The notes below the pieces were generated by a model. That model was not told where the DNA came from and searched no databases. It saw only the letters and a list, made by a program, of their open reading frames with translations. DNA of 64,000 nt. Origin: Lepiota brunneoincarnata. Lineage: Eukaryota; Basidiomycota; Agaricomycetes; Agaricales; Agaricaceae. Both the position numbers and the translations under genes were made by a program. Position 1 is the first letter of the stretch, and each line of letters starts with the position of its first letter. Below are positions 45,778-57,695 of the stretch, piece by piece. The stretch is taken from contig JAEBUN010000027.1 in NCBI GenBank assembly GCA_023014365.1, positions 62,001 to 126,000 on the forward strand, given 5' to 3'.

Positions 45778-47077
45778 TGAAAAGGTAGAAATGTTCGTAG
45801 GTTTTAATATAGGTAGAGGGCTTGTTTTCACTAAGCTTAGCCAAAATTTGATAAGCTTAAGCTACTACAAGTGGTATGAGATAGATAATGAACAGTTTCA
45901 TCTTTTGGGGTGTTCTGGGGGTGCATTCTGACAGTGAAACTCAAGAGAGTAGTGTTTTAGAGGTCAATGAACAGCCGTTCAAGTTATCTTAGCCATACAG
46001 TGCAACAATGAAAGGACAATCCCTGTCAATTCAAAGTGCAGGGTCTCTAGTCTCTAGTCTCTGGTCTTTGAACTCTGTTCTCTGTCTCTGTCTCTGTCTC
46101 TAGTACTCTGGAACTCTAAACTCTGGACTCTATTCTCTGTCTCTGTCTCTGGGTTGGTTGATGACTGAAGAAATCACACTTAACGATGCACACTAAATAG
46201 CCCTCTGATACCACTCTTGATCATGGCTTGCAGACTTGCATGTGGAAGCAGGGGTGAGACCTCTTGCTTCTCCATGAACAAGCACAACTGTATTTATATT
46301 GTTTAGATACATACAAGAGATAGTAAATATGAAATAGAACACAATCAGCTTAATTGTTACAGGTACTGCAGAATATTTTGGAAGGTTTGGCAGCATTTCT
46401 ACCTTGCCCTGGGTTATGGGTTTTTCTCTGATTGATGAATGGCAATCCAGCCAGATGCATTCCGTGCTCATCTGCATTATTCTGCATCCACATGAGCACA
46501 TAAAGCCTCTGGATCAATTATGATTGGAATGTATAGCATATGGACAATCCCTTGATCTGTTGTAATTAATCTCAGTTAGGCAGTATGCCAAGGTGCTGGG
46601 ACCCACAAAGCACTTGTTAATTATGAGTCTTTGATATTTCTAGGGTTTTGGGCATCAGGTGTCACCTCCCAAATGTTGGATGTTCTGTCCCATGGTCCAG
46701 TCATCATTATTGGGCTTGCTATAGGCATAATACACCTGCAACAGCCACTAGGTACATTCTTTATGTTCAAATGCATTCAGGTTCATCAGAAAACTGCTTG
46801 TAAGGTCCCTTGATGTGGCCGGAATATACTTGATAGGCTATGTAGAGTCTTGAATCCCTCCAGGAGAGTGTTCTGATAGCTTGGTTCACTAAGCTTAGTG
46901 ATAATGAGCTGGTTTGAACACTTCTGAGGCTCAAATATCCTCAATTCAGTTGAACTGGCTACTACGGGACATAGTACCAATCCTCTATAGAGTTCTTTAA
47001 TAATATAGCCAATGATTCTATGTAGAGAATTGTTCCAGAGTACAGAATTCATGTATAAGTGTGAAATCAGTATATCA
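45778..47077 (-). repeat. Solo LTR of the Gypsy 2 family, reverse orientation
   Basis: 1300 bp matching the LTR at 47554-48846 in opposite orientation, from TGATATACTG (at 47077) to CCTTTTCA (at 45778). No internal region is attached on either side, so it is a solo LTR inside the NLR-type gene. A target duplication could not be confirmed (GACAG versus ATGGT). Contains the TCTCTGTCTC-type microsatellite (46056-46152). Confidence 0.82.
46056..46152. repeat. TCTCTG/TCTCTA microsatellite within the reverse solo LTR
   Basis: Repeated TCTCTGTC and TCTAGTC units; the mirror-image AGAGACAGAGAC block is at 48478-48583 in the forward LTR, so the repeat belongs to the LTR family. Confidence 0.8.
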
Positions 47078-47553
47078 CTGTCCAAGAACATGCAAGTGTA
47101 CGATTGCTCCCAATACATCAACAAGATGAGTATCAGGCTGTCCAAACTCCACATCTTCAATGTATTTGAGAATCATACTAGCAAATATGAAAAGCCCTGA
47201 AGCCTCTTTGATAATGTGCACAATATCATCCTCCAGCAGCCATGAGCCATCACTAGTTTCCATCACACAGTCCCTGTATTGCTTGTGTATCTCCTTGAAC
47301 TGTGCCCAAATGAACCATGCATTGTCATCCCAGTTGCTCAGATAGAAATTATTCCTGGCTCCAGGTGATGAAAGCCTGGAAGCTACATTAGTGATGATGG
47401 CTGGGTATAATTCCAGCCAAATCATTAAAGGATTAGAAGATGTCAGTCACTTAAAGGGACTTGGAAACATACAGGCATGTTGCCAATTGTCTCCCCTTGG
47501 TGGCTTGGTTGGTTGTCATCATTAAATTTGCCAACTGGTATGCAACAAGTCAT
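47078..47553 (-). pseudogene. NLR-type gene fragment, upstream part
   Basis: Minus-strand frame 47425-47078 contains FIWAQFKEIHKQYRDCVMET, EDDIVHIIKEASGLFIFASM and ILKYIEDVEFG. The EASGLFI(F/W)A motif is characteristic of the region following the NACHT nucleotide-binding core in fungal NLR-type proteins. Cut downstream by the solo LTR and upstream by Gypsy 2; the P-loop part is not in the window. Confidence 0.65.
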
Positions 47554-48846
47554 TGATACACCAATTTCTTGCCAATACATGAATTCTGTACTCCAGAACG
47601 ATTCTCTTCATAGAATCATTGGCTATATCATTAAAGAACCCTATAGAGGATTGGTACTATGTCCCATAGTAGCCAGTTTGACCGAACTGAGGATATTTGA
47701 GCCTCGGAAGTGTTCAAACCAGCTCATTATCACTAAGCTTAGTGAACCAAACTATCAGAACGCTCTCCGGAGGGATTCTGGACTCTACATAGCCTATTGA
47801 GTATACTCCAGTCACATCCAGGGACCTTACAAGCAGTTTTCTGATGAACTCGGATTTGTTGGAACCTAAAGAATGTACATAGCAGCTGTCACAGGTGTAC
47901 TATGCCCATAGCAAGTCCAATAATGATGACTGGACCACAGAACAGAACATCCAATGTTCAGGAGGCGACACCCAATGCCCAAAACCCTAGACATATCAAA
48001 GACTCATAATTAACAAGTGCTTTGTGGGTCCCAGCACCTCGGCATATTGCCTGACTGAGATTAATTACAACGGATCAAGGGATTGTCCATATGCCATACA
48101 TTCTGATCATAATTGATCTGGAGGCTTAACATGCTTGTGTGGATGCAGAATAATGCAGATGAGCATGGAACATGTCTGGCTGGATTGCCATTTGTCAATC
48201 AGAGAAAAACCCATAACCCAGGGCAAGGTAGAAATGCTGCCAAACCTTCCAAAATATTCTGCAGTACCTGTAACAATTAAGCTTATTGTTTTCTATTTCA
48301 TATTTACTATCTCTTGTATGTATCTAAACAATATAAATACAGTCATGCTTGTTCATGGAGAAGCAAGAGGTCTCACCCCCACTTCCACATGCAAGTCTGT
48401 GAGCTGTGATCAAGAACAGTTTCAAAGGACTATTTAGTGTGCATTGTTAAGTGTGATTTCTTTGGTCATCGACCAACCCAGAGACAGAGACAGAGAACAG
48501 TGTCCAGAGTTTAGAGTTCCAGAGTGCTAGAGACAGAGACAGAGACAGAGAACAGAGTTCAGAGACCAGAGACCAGAGACTCCATGCTTTGAATTGACAG
48601 GGATTGTCCTTTCATTGTTGCACCATACAGCTAAGATAACTTCAATGGCTGTTTGTTAACCTCTAAAACACTACTCTCTTGAATTTTGCTGTCAGAATGC
48701 ACCCCCAGAACACCCTAAAAGACAAAACTGTTCATTATCTATCTCATATCACTTGTATTAGCTTAAGCTTATTGAATTTCGGCTAAGCTTAGTGAAAACA
48801 AGCCCTCTATCTATATTAAAAATCCACAAACATTTCCACCTTTTCA
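47554..48846 (+). repeat. 5' LTR of Gypsy 2
   Basis: From TGATACACC to CCTTTTCA, 1293 bp; aligned with the reverse solo LTR (45778-47077) and with 60052-60849. TATAAATAC near 48333 is the promoter candidate. Contains the AGAGACAGAGAC microsatellite (48478-48583). Confidence 0.85.
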
Positions 48847-48848
48847 TC

Positions 48849-48866
48849 TGGAGCCCACCACGAGAG
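48849..48866 (+). promoter_or_regulatory. Primer-binding-site candidate of Gypsy 2
   Basis: TGGAGCCCACCACGAG begins 2 bp after the LTR end. TGG pairs with the CCA end of a tRNA. The same TGGAGCCCACCA lies 2 bp after the 5' LTR of Gypsy 3 (61150), supporting both LTR ends. Confidence 0.6.
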
Positions 48867-49126
48867 GGGTTTTCAGTTGAATTTCACGAGACAAACACCA
48901 AAAGACTTGGACACTGGCCTGCCTTTCACCTGTGAAGCAGAAAAAGGTTCAAGCAAAGACCGTAAAGTCACCCAAAACATCCTTTGAGAGCAGTCTCAGG
49001 AAGGTTGACCCCCCAAAACAGAGAACTACTTGGAATTCTAATCATCCAGAAGGTTCTGAAGGCCTCATCGCCGCTAGTACCTCCCAAAAGTGAAAAGATC
49101 CTACTAGTTCTATAACTGCAAGCATA

Positions 49127-50473
49127 GTGGGCGGTTTAGCAGTTGCAGTATTGAGAGAAGTCGCACCACCAATCTCTACTGCTCCCAGAATTACTATAAG
49201 GCTTCCAGCCTCAGCTTGCAACATAGTGCATATTCTGCACACCAAAAGCCAGGACAGTCAGACTGTTCCTAAGCTAAGCTTAGCGTTTACAAACCAAAAC
49301 TCATTTCATACAAACCCTCCTGGTGCCTCTATGGTACCACAGATATCACAGTCAACTCCGACTGTACAGACAAACCAAACTATGCCGTCTACGATGACAA
49401 TAGCTAGTAAAATGGGACACGAGCATATGCCGATTCCCTTTAGCAATAATGCTCCCAGATGGGATCCATCAAAACCACAGACATTGAGAAATTATCTCTG
49501 GACACTTGAACAGCTCTTCACAATAACGAAGATGATGGATGATGCAGAAAGGATAAATTGGGCAGTATCATATGTGGACCAGGATATCTGTGAAGAGTGG
49601 ATGAGTTTTGCGGAGTTCCTAGCAGGGAGCTGGACAGGCTTCGTAGAGAGATTAAAGAAAGAGTATCCTGAGACTGTGGCAGCTGAGCAGGGCTCAGTGC
49701 AACAATTGAGGGAACTCTGTTCAGAGAGTAGAGGCATTGCAGTGAATGGGGAGCATAAAGTCTTGGACTTCAAAAGGCGATTCATTCTAGAAGCAGAGAA
49801 GTGCCTGAAGTTGCTGGCAGTAGTCTCAAACCAAGAGCTAGTCAAGTTATTTACAAGTGCACTGGACTCCATGTTCCAGGATGTACTCAATGCAAGATTA
49901 GCAATCACCGGGGCATGTAGAACCACGAGCGATGGGTCGGCACTAACTGCAAAGGATTTACACAAAGAGGACCCCTATGATTGGAGGATCATCGTGGATA
50001 AAGCCATTAAAATTTCGATTGGCAAAACACTTATGCGATCCCTTCATCAGGATTCAAGGCCAGTGAACTTGGCATCGATGAGCCATCCACTTGCAACATC
50101 TGGAACAGGGACTTATGACCCTGTAGTAAAGCGAGAGCTACAAAGCTTAAAGCAGAAATTCCAGGATGAAGTCTCGCAGATGGCAGGAGGCCTCACTGAG
50201 CTTAAGGACCTCATGAATATCCAGGGGCATACTTTAAAATCATACTTAGAGAGTTTGGCAAAGGATGGACATAATCATGCTGGCTATAATCATGCTCAGA
50301 GGAATACCAGAAGTGGGCCAGCAGGGTCACTTTCCAATTGCAAGTGTTTCTACTGTTGGTTATTGGGGCATAGTTGGTTATTCTGCCTGGACATGGAGGC
50401 GGATAAACAAGCTGGCCAAATTAGAGTTGAAGGGAACAAAATATATATGGGAGATGGCTTGAGTATCCCTTGA
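49127..50473 (+). CDS. Gypsy 2 gag
   Basis: Open for 448 codons; the first ATG in frame is about 49331, before which only a GTG is available. Capsid-like region with WTLEQLFTITKMMDDAERI, WMSFAEFLAGSW and FKRRFILEAEKCLK, then a CCHC-type knuckle CFYCWLLGHSWLFC near 50345-50386. Forms the element particle and binds RNA. The frame ends at a TGA inside SIP-EGPI, where the family normally reads on. Confidence 0.75.
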   Translation: MGGLAVAVLREVAPPISTAPRITIRLPASACNIVHILHTKSQDSQTVPKLSLAFTNQNSFHTNPPGASMVPQISQSTPTVQTNQTMPSTMTIASKMGHEHMPIPFSNNAPRWDPSKPQTLRNYLWTLEQLFTITKMMDDAERINWAVSYVDQDICEEWMSFAEFLAGSWTGFVERLKKEYPETVAAEQGSVQQLRELCSESRGIAVNGEHKVLDFKRRFILEAEKCLKLLAVVSNQELVKLFTSALDSMFQDVLNARLAITGACRTTSDGSALTAKDLHKEDPYDWRIIVDKAIKISIGKTLMRSLHQDSRPVNLASMSHPLATSGTGTYDPVVKRELQSLKQKFQDEVSQMAGGLTELKDLMNIQGHTLKSYLESLAKDGHNHAGYNHAQRNTRSGPAGSLSNCKCFYCWLLGHSWLFCLDMEADKQAGQIRVEGNKIYMGDGLSIP

Positions 50474-50868
50474 GGAGAAGGGCCTATTAAGGAGAAAGTA
50501 GTGAAGTACTATGCGACAAAGGGACAACTCTTTGTTCAGGTACCAGAACTGCCGGAGGTTAAGCCTGAGTTACTGCAAGTGCCAGCGGCAGCAGTGTTTG
50601 CACAGAAAGCGTTCCTGAGGTCAGAAAACCAAAGGTTGCCAGCAGAAGAAGAAATCCACTGTCTGAAGTAGTGCATGGAAATGTTGGAAACAGCTGCCAT
50701 CCATGCTGGGAGTGCCCCAAAGGTTAAGCTTATGACCAGAAAGGATGATAATGTCGAAATCCAGTCTTTGGCCAAGCAATTGGCCCAGATACAGGCTAAG
50801 CTTAGTGGTTTGACAGATGGTACACCCTTTGCAAGCCAGTATTTGGACACCAGGAGTGGTGCAAAGAC

Positions 50869-53178
50869 TTGGAACTTGGAGTTGGGTTTCTAAAGGGTTT
50901 GAGGAAGGAGCCGGCTCTGAAGAAGAAGGTCGCCTTCGTCAGAGGACAGACTCCTGAGGATGCATTGGATTCCGAGCGATCAGAAGAATCAGAAAATGAG
51001 GAAATAGGGCAGACAACAGAGAAACCAACATGTGCAGCAGCAGGGGGATTACCATATAGGAGTGTGAAACCACTGCACCCAGTCATTGGGGTACCACCAC
51101 TGCCTGTCAGAAGGATGGAATCATCCAAGAAGGAGCCTGCATATAAGCACCAGGCCCCTATAGAGAGGAATGTCAATGTTGAGGAAGTACTCAGCAGGGT
51201 ATTGAAGCAAGAAGCCTCAGTATTGCATGGAGAACTCTTGGCATTGTCACCTTTCTACAGGAATGCTTATAGAGAGCAAATTATGAGAAAACAGGTACCC
51301 ACAAATCAAAGCTTAATAGCAGGAGTTGGACCCTTGGAAGATGATACAGAACATATGGAAATTAATGATGGGCTGGTACAGGTCATGATAATGGAGTTGG
51401 CAGATGGTTCTCGGAAGTATGATACAGTGCTCTGAGAAGGCTTGGCAACCCAAGCCTGGGTAGCTCAGGATCCAATCATGCAGTACTTGGAGTCACTTCC
51501 CAGAAGAGACAGGGGACAGCAAGTGTTTATTGCTAAAGAATGCAAACCATTGAGAGTAGTTCCGACTCTGATAAATGGGATTCGGCAGGAAGTGGCCTTG
51601 CTAGATAGTGGGTCACAGATCATATCCATGAGTCAGGAAGTGGTGATTGCATGTCAAGTTTCTTGGAACCCAGACACTACAATTAATTTGCAGAGTGCAA
51701 ATGGGCAGGTTGAAAAGACTTGTGGGTTGGCAAAGAATGTAGGCTTTACCTGCGGGGGAGTCACAATCTATTTGCAAGTTCACATCGTTCGTAATCCCAC
51801 ATATCAAGTACTCCTGGGATGGCCATTTGATGTAATGACAGCTAGTGAAGTCAGGAATAGTGCCAGTGGCAAGCAAACCTTGGTTTTTATGGACCCAATA
51901 TCAGAGAAAGGGCTGCATTGCCAACTTATGCTTGAGGAGAATGTAATCCTCTTAAGCTTAGAGAAAACAGTCAAAATTTTCAAGAAACCTCGATGAGTTG
52001 ACTAAGGGACAAGGAGAGGTGGCTTGTATAATAGACTATGATGATGAGAAGGGCCCTGTCATTGCACAAACACTAAGCTTAGTGAAAGGAAGCTTCTCAG
52101 AGGCCAAGCTACAGCTAATGTTCATTGACCAAGTCATATGTGATGAGGACTGCCCACAGGAAGATAAAGCAACAGTGTTATTGTGCCTAGGGCGCATAGC
52201 CAATGCGCAGGATATTGAGGGTCAGGGAATAACTGTCTTTGAAACTGAAGGAGATGACAAAGATGTGGTACAATGCCTGGCTGGGAAGAAATATAAACCA
52301 GTCACCTTAAAAGTGAGGCCAGTGTTGGGTGATTTACCAGAGAGATTCAGGATAAAACGAGAAATAAAAGGGGACCCACTGGCAGAAATGCCTAAGCTTA
52401 GCATGCATCCTCCAGAGTTTGCCCTGACAGGCAGATATACTGAGGAGCATAAGCTTAAGCTGGATGAAGCCCATGCAGGGGATTTCTTGTGGCCAGAAGA
52501 AAGAAAGCTGATGCACCAGGTCATGATGCTTCAAGAGGAAGCATTCGCATGGATAGATGAGGAAAAGGGATGTTTTAGGGAGGATTTCTTCCTGCCGATC
52601 AAGATACCAATGGTAGAACATACTCCATGGGTTGAAAAGCCCATTCTGATTCCACCAGCAATCTATGATGAAGTCTGTGCCATTATAAAAAGAAAGATTA
52701 GTGCTGGTGTATATGAGCCATCAAGCTCATCCTATAGATCTAGATAGTTCTGTGTGGTAAAGAAAGATGGAAAAAGTTTGAGACTGGTACACAGCTTGGA
52801 ACCTGCTGAACAGAGTGACGATAGTGCATTCAGGACTGCCAGCCAGCAACAGAAGATTTGGCAATGCACTTTGCAGGCAGAGCTTGCGGAGGCATTCTGG
52901 ACCTGTATGTTGGGTATGACAAGCAATTGTTAGCTGAGTCGTCTTGGGACTTAACAACATTCCAAATACCTTTTGGAGTGCTATGCTTAGTGATGCTACC
53001 TATGGGATGGACCAATTCAGTGCCTATATTTCATGAGGATGTAACAGCAATCCTAGCCAGTGAGATACCAGAATACATGATGCTGTACATAGATGATGTA
53101 CCTATCAGAGGACCGAAAACCAGATACAAGCTGCCAGATGGCACTGAAGAGATGTTGAAAAAGAACCCAGGGATCTGA
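50869..53178 (+). pseudogene. Gypsy 2 protease and reverse transcriptase
   Basis: Protease VALLDSGSQIISMSQE near 51594-51640. RT from about 52330 (PLAEMPKLSMHPPEF, KRKISAGVYEPSSSSYRSR). It is interrupted by TAG at 52745 where a conserved Trp is expected and by frame loss at 52800-52860, then continues with FAGRACGGILDLYVGYDKQ and the catalytic MLYIDDVPIRGP near 53086, ending at TGA after NPGI where Arg is usual. Confidence 0.8.
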
Positions 53179-53196
53179 CAATTTGTATGGGAACAC

Positions 53197-54246
53197 ATGC
53201 AGATGGTCGATAGGATTCTACAGAGGATGAAATACGTAGGGGGAACCTTCTCTGGGCCCAAGACGACTATCTGCACTGATGAAATCACCATAGTGGGTTT
53301 TGAATGCTCATATAAAGGACAGTTGCCTTCCACAGACACCATTGGGAAGATATTAAGATGGGGGGACTGCGAGAATGTCTTTGAGCTAAGGGGTTTTCTA
53401 GGAACAGCTACATGCTGCAGGAATCATATCCTGAAGTTCATAGCCATTGCTGCACCTCTATATGAAAAGCTTAAGAAGGGACAAGAGTTTGAGTGGGGAG
53501 AAAACAAAGGGAAAGTGCAGCAGGAGCTGAAAGATGCGATTCAGCGCTGTTTCCTGACCAGGAACCCTGAATTTCCAAGTAAAAAACCCATAGTAGTAGC
53601 TGTGGATACCTCATGGAGGGTGGTGGGATACTATATATATCAGAGAGATGTAGAAGACGCTAAGCTTATACATTATGCGAAGTTTGGGTCAATATTATTG
53701 GACGAGAGACAGCAGAGGTGTTCTCAGCCCAAGCAAGAGCTATGCAGCTTAAGAATGGTGCTGGAACAGGAGAAATATTTATTGTGGGGATCGAGAAATC
53801 TAGTAGTGGAAACAGACGCGAAGTTTCTCTTTGGGATGCTAAACAACCCAGGAAAACTCCCGAACACTACTGTAAACCATTGGGTGGACTTCATTAGATT
53901 GTTCCACTTCATGCTAGTACACAAAGAAGGGAAGACATTTGGGCCAGATGGACTGTCCAGACGATGTTACTATCCAGGTGATGAGACAGCCTGTCATTTC
54001 AACAATGGATCTGAGGACAAGAGAGAGGAGTTTGAGTTGATCAAAGAAGATCCAGGGGCTGCAGATCCATTACCCTTGGAAGCCTTCTGTGATGAGATTG
54101 ACAGTCACTCTGGCTTCAACCAGGGTCTGGCGCGTGATGTGTATGATTTTGAGTATGAGCTGGATCAAGCTTGGGAAGAGTACTTGGATGAACAACAGGC
54201 TAAGCTTAGGGTTATAGAAGACCCAGCATGCCCAGAAGACCACTGA
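53197..54246 (+). pseudogene. Gypsy 2 RT thumb and RNase H
   Basis: 349 open codons: DRILQRMKYVGGTFSGPKT, RGFLGTATCCRNHI (RT thumb), then RNase H from VAVDTSWRVVGYYIYQ through SQPKQELCSLRMVL, VVETDAKFLFGML and FGPDGLSRR. Ends in TGA after CPEDH. Listed apart from the RT because a stop separates them, although they belong to one polyprotein. Confidence 0.8.
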
Positions 54247-54261
54247 CAGGTACTAAGCTTA

Positions 54262-55822
54262 ATGACAGATGTCAGGCTAGTGCCAGATTTCAAAGAGGAA
54301 AAGTTGACTGAGATAGAGGAAGTGTATGATGAATCATGTAGGACAGATACAGCACAAATACAAGATGGAAGAACACCCAAAGTCAGGGAATTCCTGAAAA
54401 CAGGGGGCAGTAGCGCAGCTGAAGGCTTAGATGAGCCAGATCTGCATAAGCTTAAGTATATGGTGGAGCATTTCTTCTTGGATGAAGAGGGGAGACTGTA
54501 TAGGATGAGTCCTAGCAGTCAACATCAGCTAGTAGTGGATAAGGAGCAGCGTATGTATATGTTGTGAGCCAGCCACAACTTCCTAGGGCACAGAGGAATA
54601 TATGCAACCACTAAGCTTATAACACAGAGGTTCTGGTGGCTGGAAGTTGAAGGAGACATAGCTTGGTATGTGCAATCATGCCATCTATGCCAGCAATGGC
54701 AAAAGGTGATCATCAAGATGCCACCAATAGTAACACCCATGCCATTGATATTCCAAGTGCTACATGTGGACATGCTACATATAACACCAAGTTCTAATGG
54801 GTGTAGTTACATTGTGCATGGAAGATGTGGACTGTTATCCTGGATGGAGGCAAAAGCTTTGAGAAAAGAGAATGCTAGTTTGATTGCGCAGTGGTTATTT
54901 GAAGATATCATTTGCTGATGGGGCTGTATAGTGAAGATTATCACAGACAATGGTTCTCCATTAAGAAAGCTGTTCGATGGCTGGAAGAAAAATATGGGAT
55001 AAAGGGAGTAATGATATCTCCTTACAATTCCAAAGTGAATGGGATTATTGAGAGACCCTACTGGGATGTGTGGCAAATGTTGTACAAAGCTACAGATGGA
55101 GATGTCAAAAAGTGGTATTGGCACCTACTGCACATTATGTGGGCAAATTGGATAACCATTAGAAAAGGAACAGGGTGTTCCCCGTACTTTTTGGTAACCA
55201 GAGCACACCTGACGCTACCTCTGGATATCCAAGAGGCCACTTGGCTAGTATAGCTACCAAATAAGTACTTGACCATGGCCAAGTTGATAGGATACCAAGC
55301 TCAGGCTTTGGCAAAACATGTTTGGCATGTTGAGGAGGTGTGTCAGTGTGCTTCAGACACTAAGCTTAGCAAAGCTTGGGAGATGGAATGACAAGCAGCA
55401 CATAAGATAAAAGATTATTGCTTCAGCCCAGGAGATTTAGTATTAGTGAGAAATACAGCTATAGAGAGCTCAGCAGACAGGAAGATGAACCCCAGTGTTC
55501 AGAGTAATTCCCTACTTAGCCAGAAAACATATGCCGTTGCCACTGAAGTTACAAGAGTTGTTAGATCTGTCACCAGAGGGACTGAAGACCCTGGAGGAGA
55601 CTACTGAGGATGAGCCTAGTGACAGATGGGAGCCAGAAGAGTTGGAGGGATAGAAAAAACCTGATATTGTGGACAGAACTATCTACTTATCAAAGGAAAA
55701 CTATCCTGGGGACTGTAAAAGCGTTAAGCTTAAGAGGGAGAGGACTTGTCCAAGTCAGAGAGGTTGCGCAAAAGGCTTTTGAGATGGATGCACTCTTGAA
55801 TGAGGAATTGGAACCTCTTTAA
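54262..55822 (+). pseudogene. Gypsy 2 integrase and C-terminal tail
   Basis: Zinc finger: H in ASHNFLGHRG, then CHLCQQWQK near 54580-54705. Catalytic core: VLHVDMLHITPSSNG (first Asp), IITDNGSP (second Asp) and GIIERPYW (Glu) near 54760-55060. Stops after YML, EDIIC and WLV interrupt it. A further tail to about 55822 reads ELLDLSPEGLKTLEET. The integrase inserts the element DNA. Confidence 0.78.
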
Positions 55823-56552
55823 GTTGGCTTTGAGTGAGGGAATAGCCTCGATGAAGTCCCAGCTGAGCAAATTGAGGTCGTATTTGACTGACCAAGTGTC
55901 ATCACCATGAGATTTGGACTCATACTCATTGCAAGAGTAAGACAGGAGGTTTTGGAGTTCCTGGAGCAAACGAGCTGCCCAGGATAAGTATCAGAACCAT
56001 TATGCTTAGTGAATAGAAGTGAGAAATTGCCCACTGGATAAGCCTGCAAAGGTGCACTCATTGGAAGTAAACTCAGTATGGGCAGGCTTGGCAGTATTAG
56101 CATTGGCTTTGGCTAGAACCTGTTCAGCCTGGGCATAACAGCAGTGTTTAGTGTTCATATTGGGAACTTGACAATAGGGAAGAAGATGGATGGTGCCTTT
56201 AGATGATGAGGACTTTTTGATGGTCTCCTAAAGAGGGAGGAAGTCAGAATCAGTGGTTAGGGGGAGTGGAGCTGGCGCACCACATTGGAGGTAGACAAAT
56301 GACACTTGTAATAAGGCGAAACTACACAAACCTCTTTGACAATAGCTTGAGAAACCTCCTTGTCAACCATCATGTCCTGAAGGCGAGCAATGATCTCAGC
56401 AAATGTTATAGGTTGAGAAGCAGCTAGATTACTGTGTCAGCACCAGTTGCTTGGGAGTTGGAGGCACTGTTCATACTCTCTGCAGGCTTGGTATCAGTGT
56501 CTACCACAACAGCAGCAGAGACAGGGGCCTTGTGACCTTTGCAAGGCTAAGC

Positions 56553-57480
56553 TTATACATGAGAAGACAACTGGAGCCAAAAGAATGCTAAGCTTGTGTG
56601 TTTGGGGACAGCAGAGCCTTTGGCAATGTTGGAGGAAGTAGAGCCAGTTGTGAACGATGGGTTCTGAGCCTCTTCAGTCCTGGATTTGTGGGATTCTTCA
56701 GAACAAACGTGATTAATGCAGCTACAGCATTCAGAGAGCACCTTATAGATCGCGGGCATCTCATAAGACAAATGGTAGTTGTTTTGGTAAATTTTGTTGA
56801 GCTTGCAGATATGGAAGATGTAGTCCTGGTTGACATGAAGCTTGATAGCCTCATTATCCTCCGATAATGCTTCAATATAAGCAGACTAGAAATGATTTAG
56901 AAATGGTGAGAGAAGCATGAAAAGAGTAGTCATACCCCAGGGGCATCAAATGCAAGAAGAGCCTTCTTGACGAGAGGACAAGCAACTTGGCTGTTTTGCA
57001 GGCGCTGAAGATGACCTTTGGCATTGCTGATGAGATTATCAAGCTTGACCTGGAGATGGGGGATAGAAGAAGCCATTTTCTTGCAAAGGGTGTCTGCTAG
57101 AATGAGATGTTGCTCCCTCGCTTTTATAAGAAAAGGCTGTTGGCAGTGATGACAAATCATAATGAGTGGATGAGAAGCACCCTCCACCCTAAGCTTATGA
57201 CCTGAGAGGCCCAGGAAACCTGTAATCTTGAGTAGCCAGCCTTCAACAGACTTGCTGAACCACAGTTGCCTTATTAGGTAATATGTCGCCAGGGTCTTGC
57301 AGTTATCAGTGTGCACAGGGATTCTGATGGAATGGTGAGGGCACTGATTTCAATTTGGCTAGGGGGGAGATGGGTCCCAAGGGGCACTTCAGTTTGACAG
57401 TTTGCAAAGAGCTTTTTCGAACATTGTGGACAGGCTGGTTCAGGCTTGTAAGTAAACCGGAATGGATGACCAGGTCACTA
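56553..57480 (-). CDS. Antisense hypothetical gene 1 inside Gypsy 2 (exons partly resolved)
   Basis: The minus strand has a clear splice: an exon ending KKALLAFDAPG joins across a GT-AG intron (about 56940-56883) to SAYIEALSEDNEAIKLHVNQ and DYIFHICKLNKIYQNNYH, running to a stop at 56553. The upstream exon carries MICHHCQQPFLIKAREQHL and AKGHLQRLQNSQVACP; a still earlier piece has CPQCSKKLFANC near 57450, but the join was not resolved. A coding-like stretch at about 56310-56400 (ITFAEIIARLQDMMVDKEV) suggests more exons downstream. Family not recognised. Confidence 0.4.
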
Positions 57481-57695
57481 CACATTGTGGATCACAGCAT
57501 GTTGAGGTGTCAATAGACATCGCAGAAGTATCAGAGAAATATCTGATGAGCATATAAGCAGCTGGAAACCTTAGCCTAGCTTGGGATGTTCCAGATGGTC
57601 TTAAGCTTAACTCAGTAGGAGACAAGAAACAAGATAATGATATTGAATGTATATACATGTACATTCAAGAAATAAAAAAAAGATAAAAAGAGACA

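Noticed and set aside
46056..46152. TCTCTG microsatellite as a separate locus-specific repeat
   Set aside because: Its mirror image at 48478-48583 shows it is an internal part of the Gypsy 2 LTR family.
55730..55969. 79-codon minus-strand ORF as an extra exon of antisense gene 1
   Set aside because: It overlaps the sense tail of Gypsy 2 pol, and neither strand is clearly coding, so it was left out.
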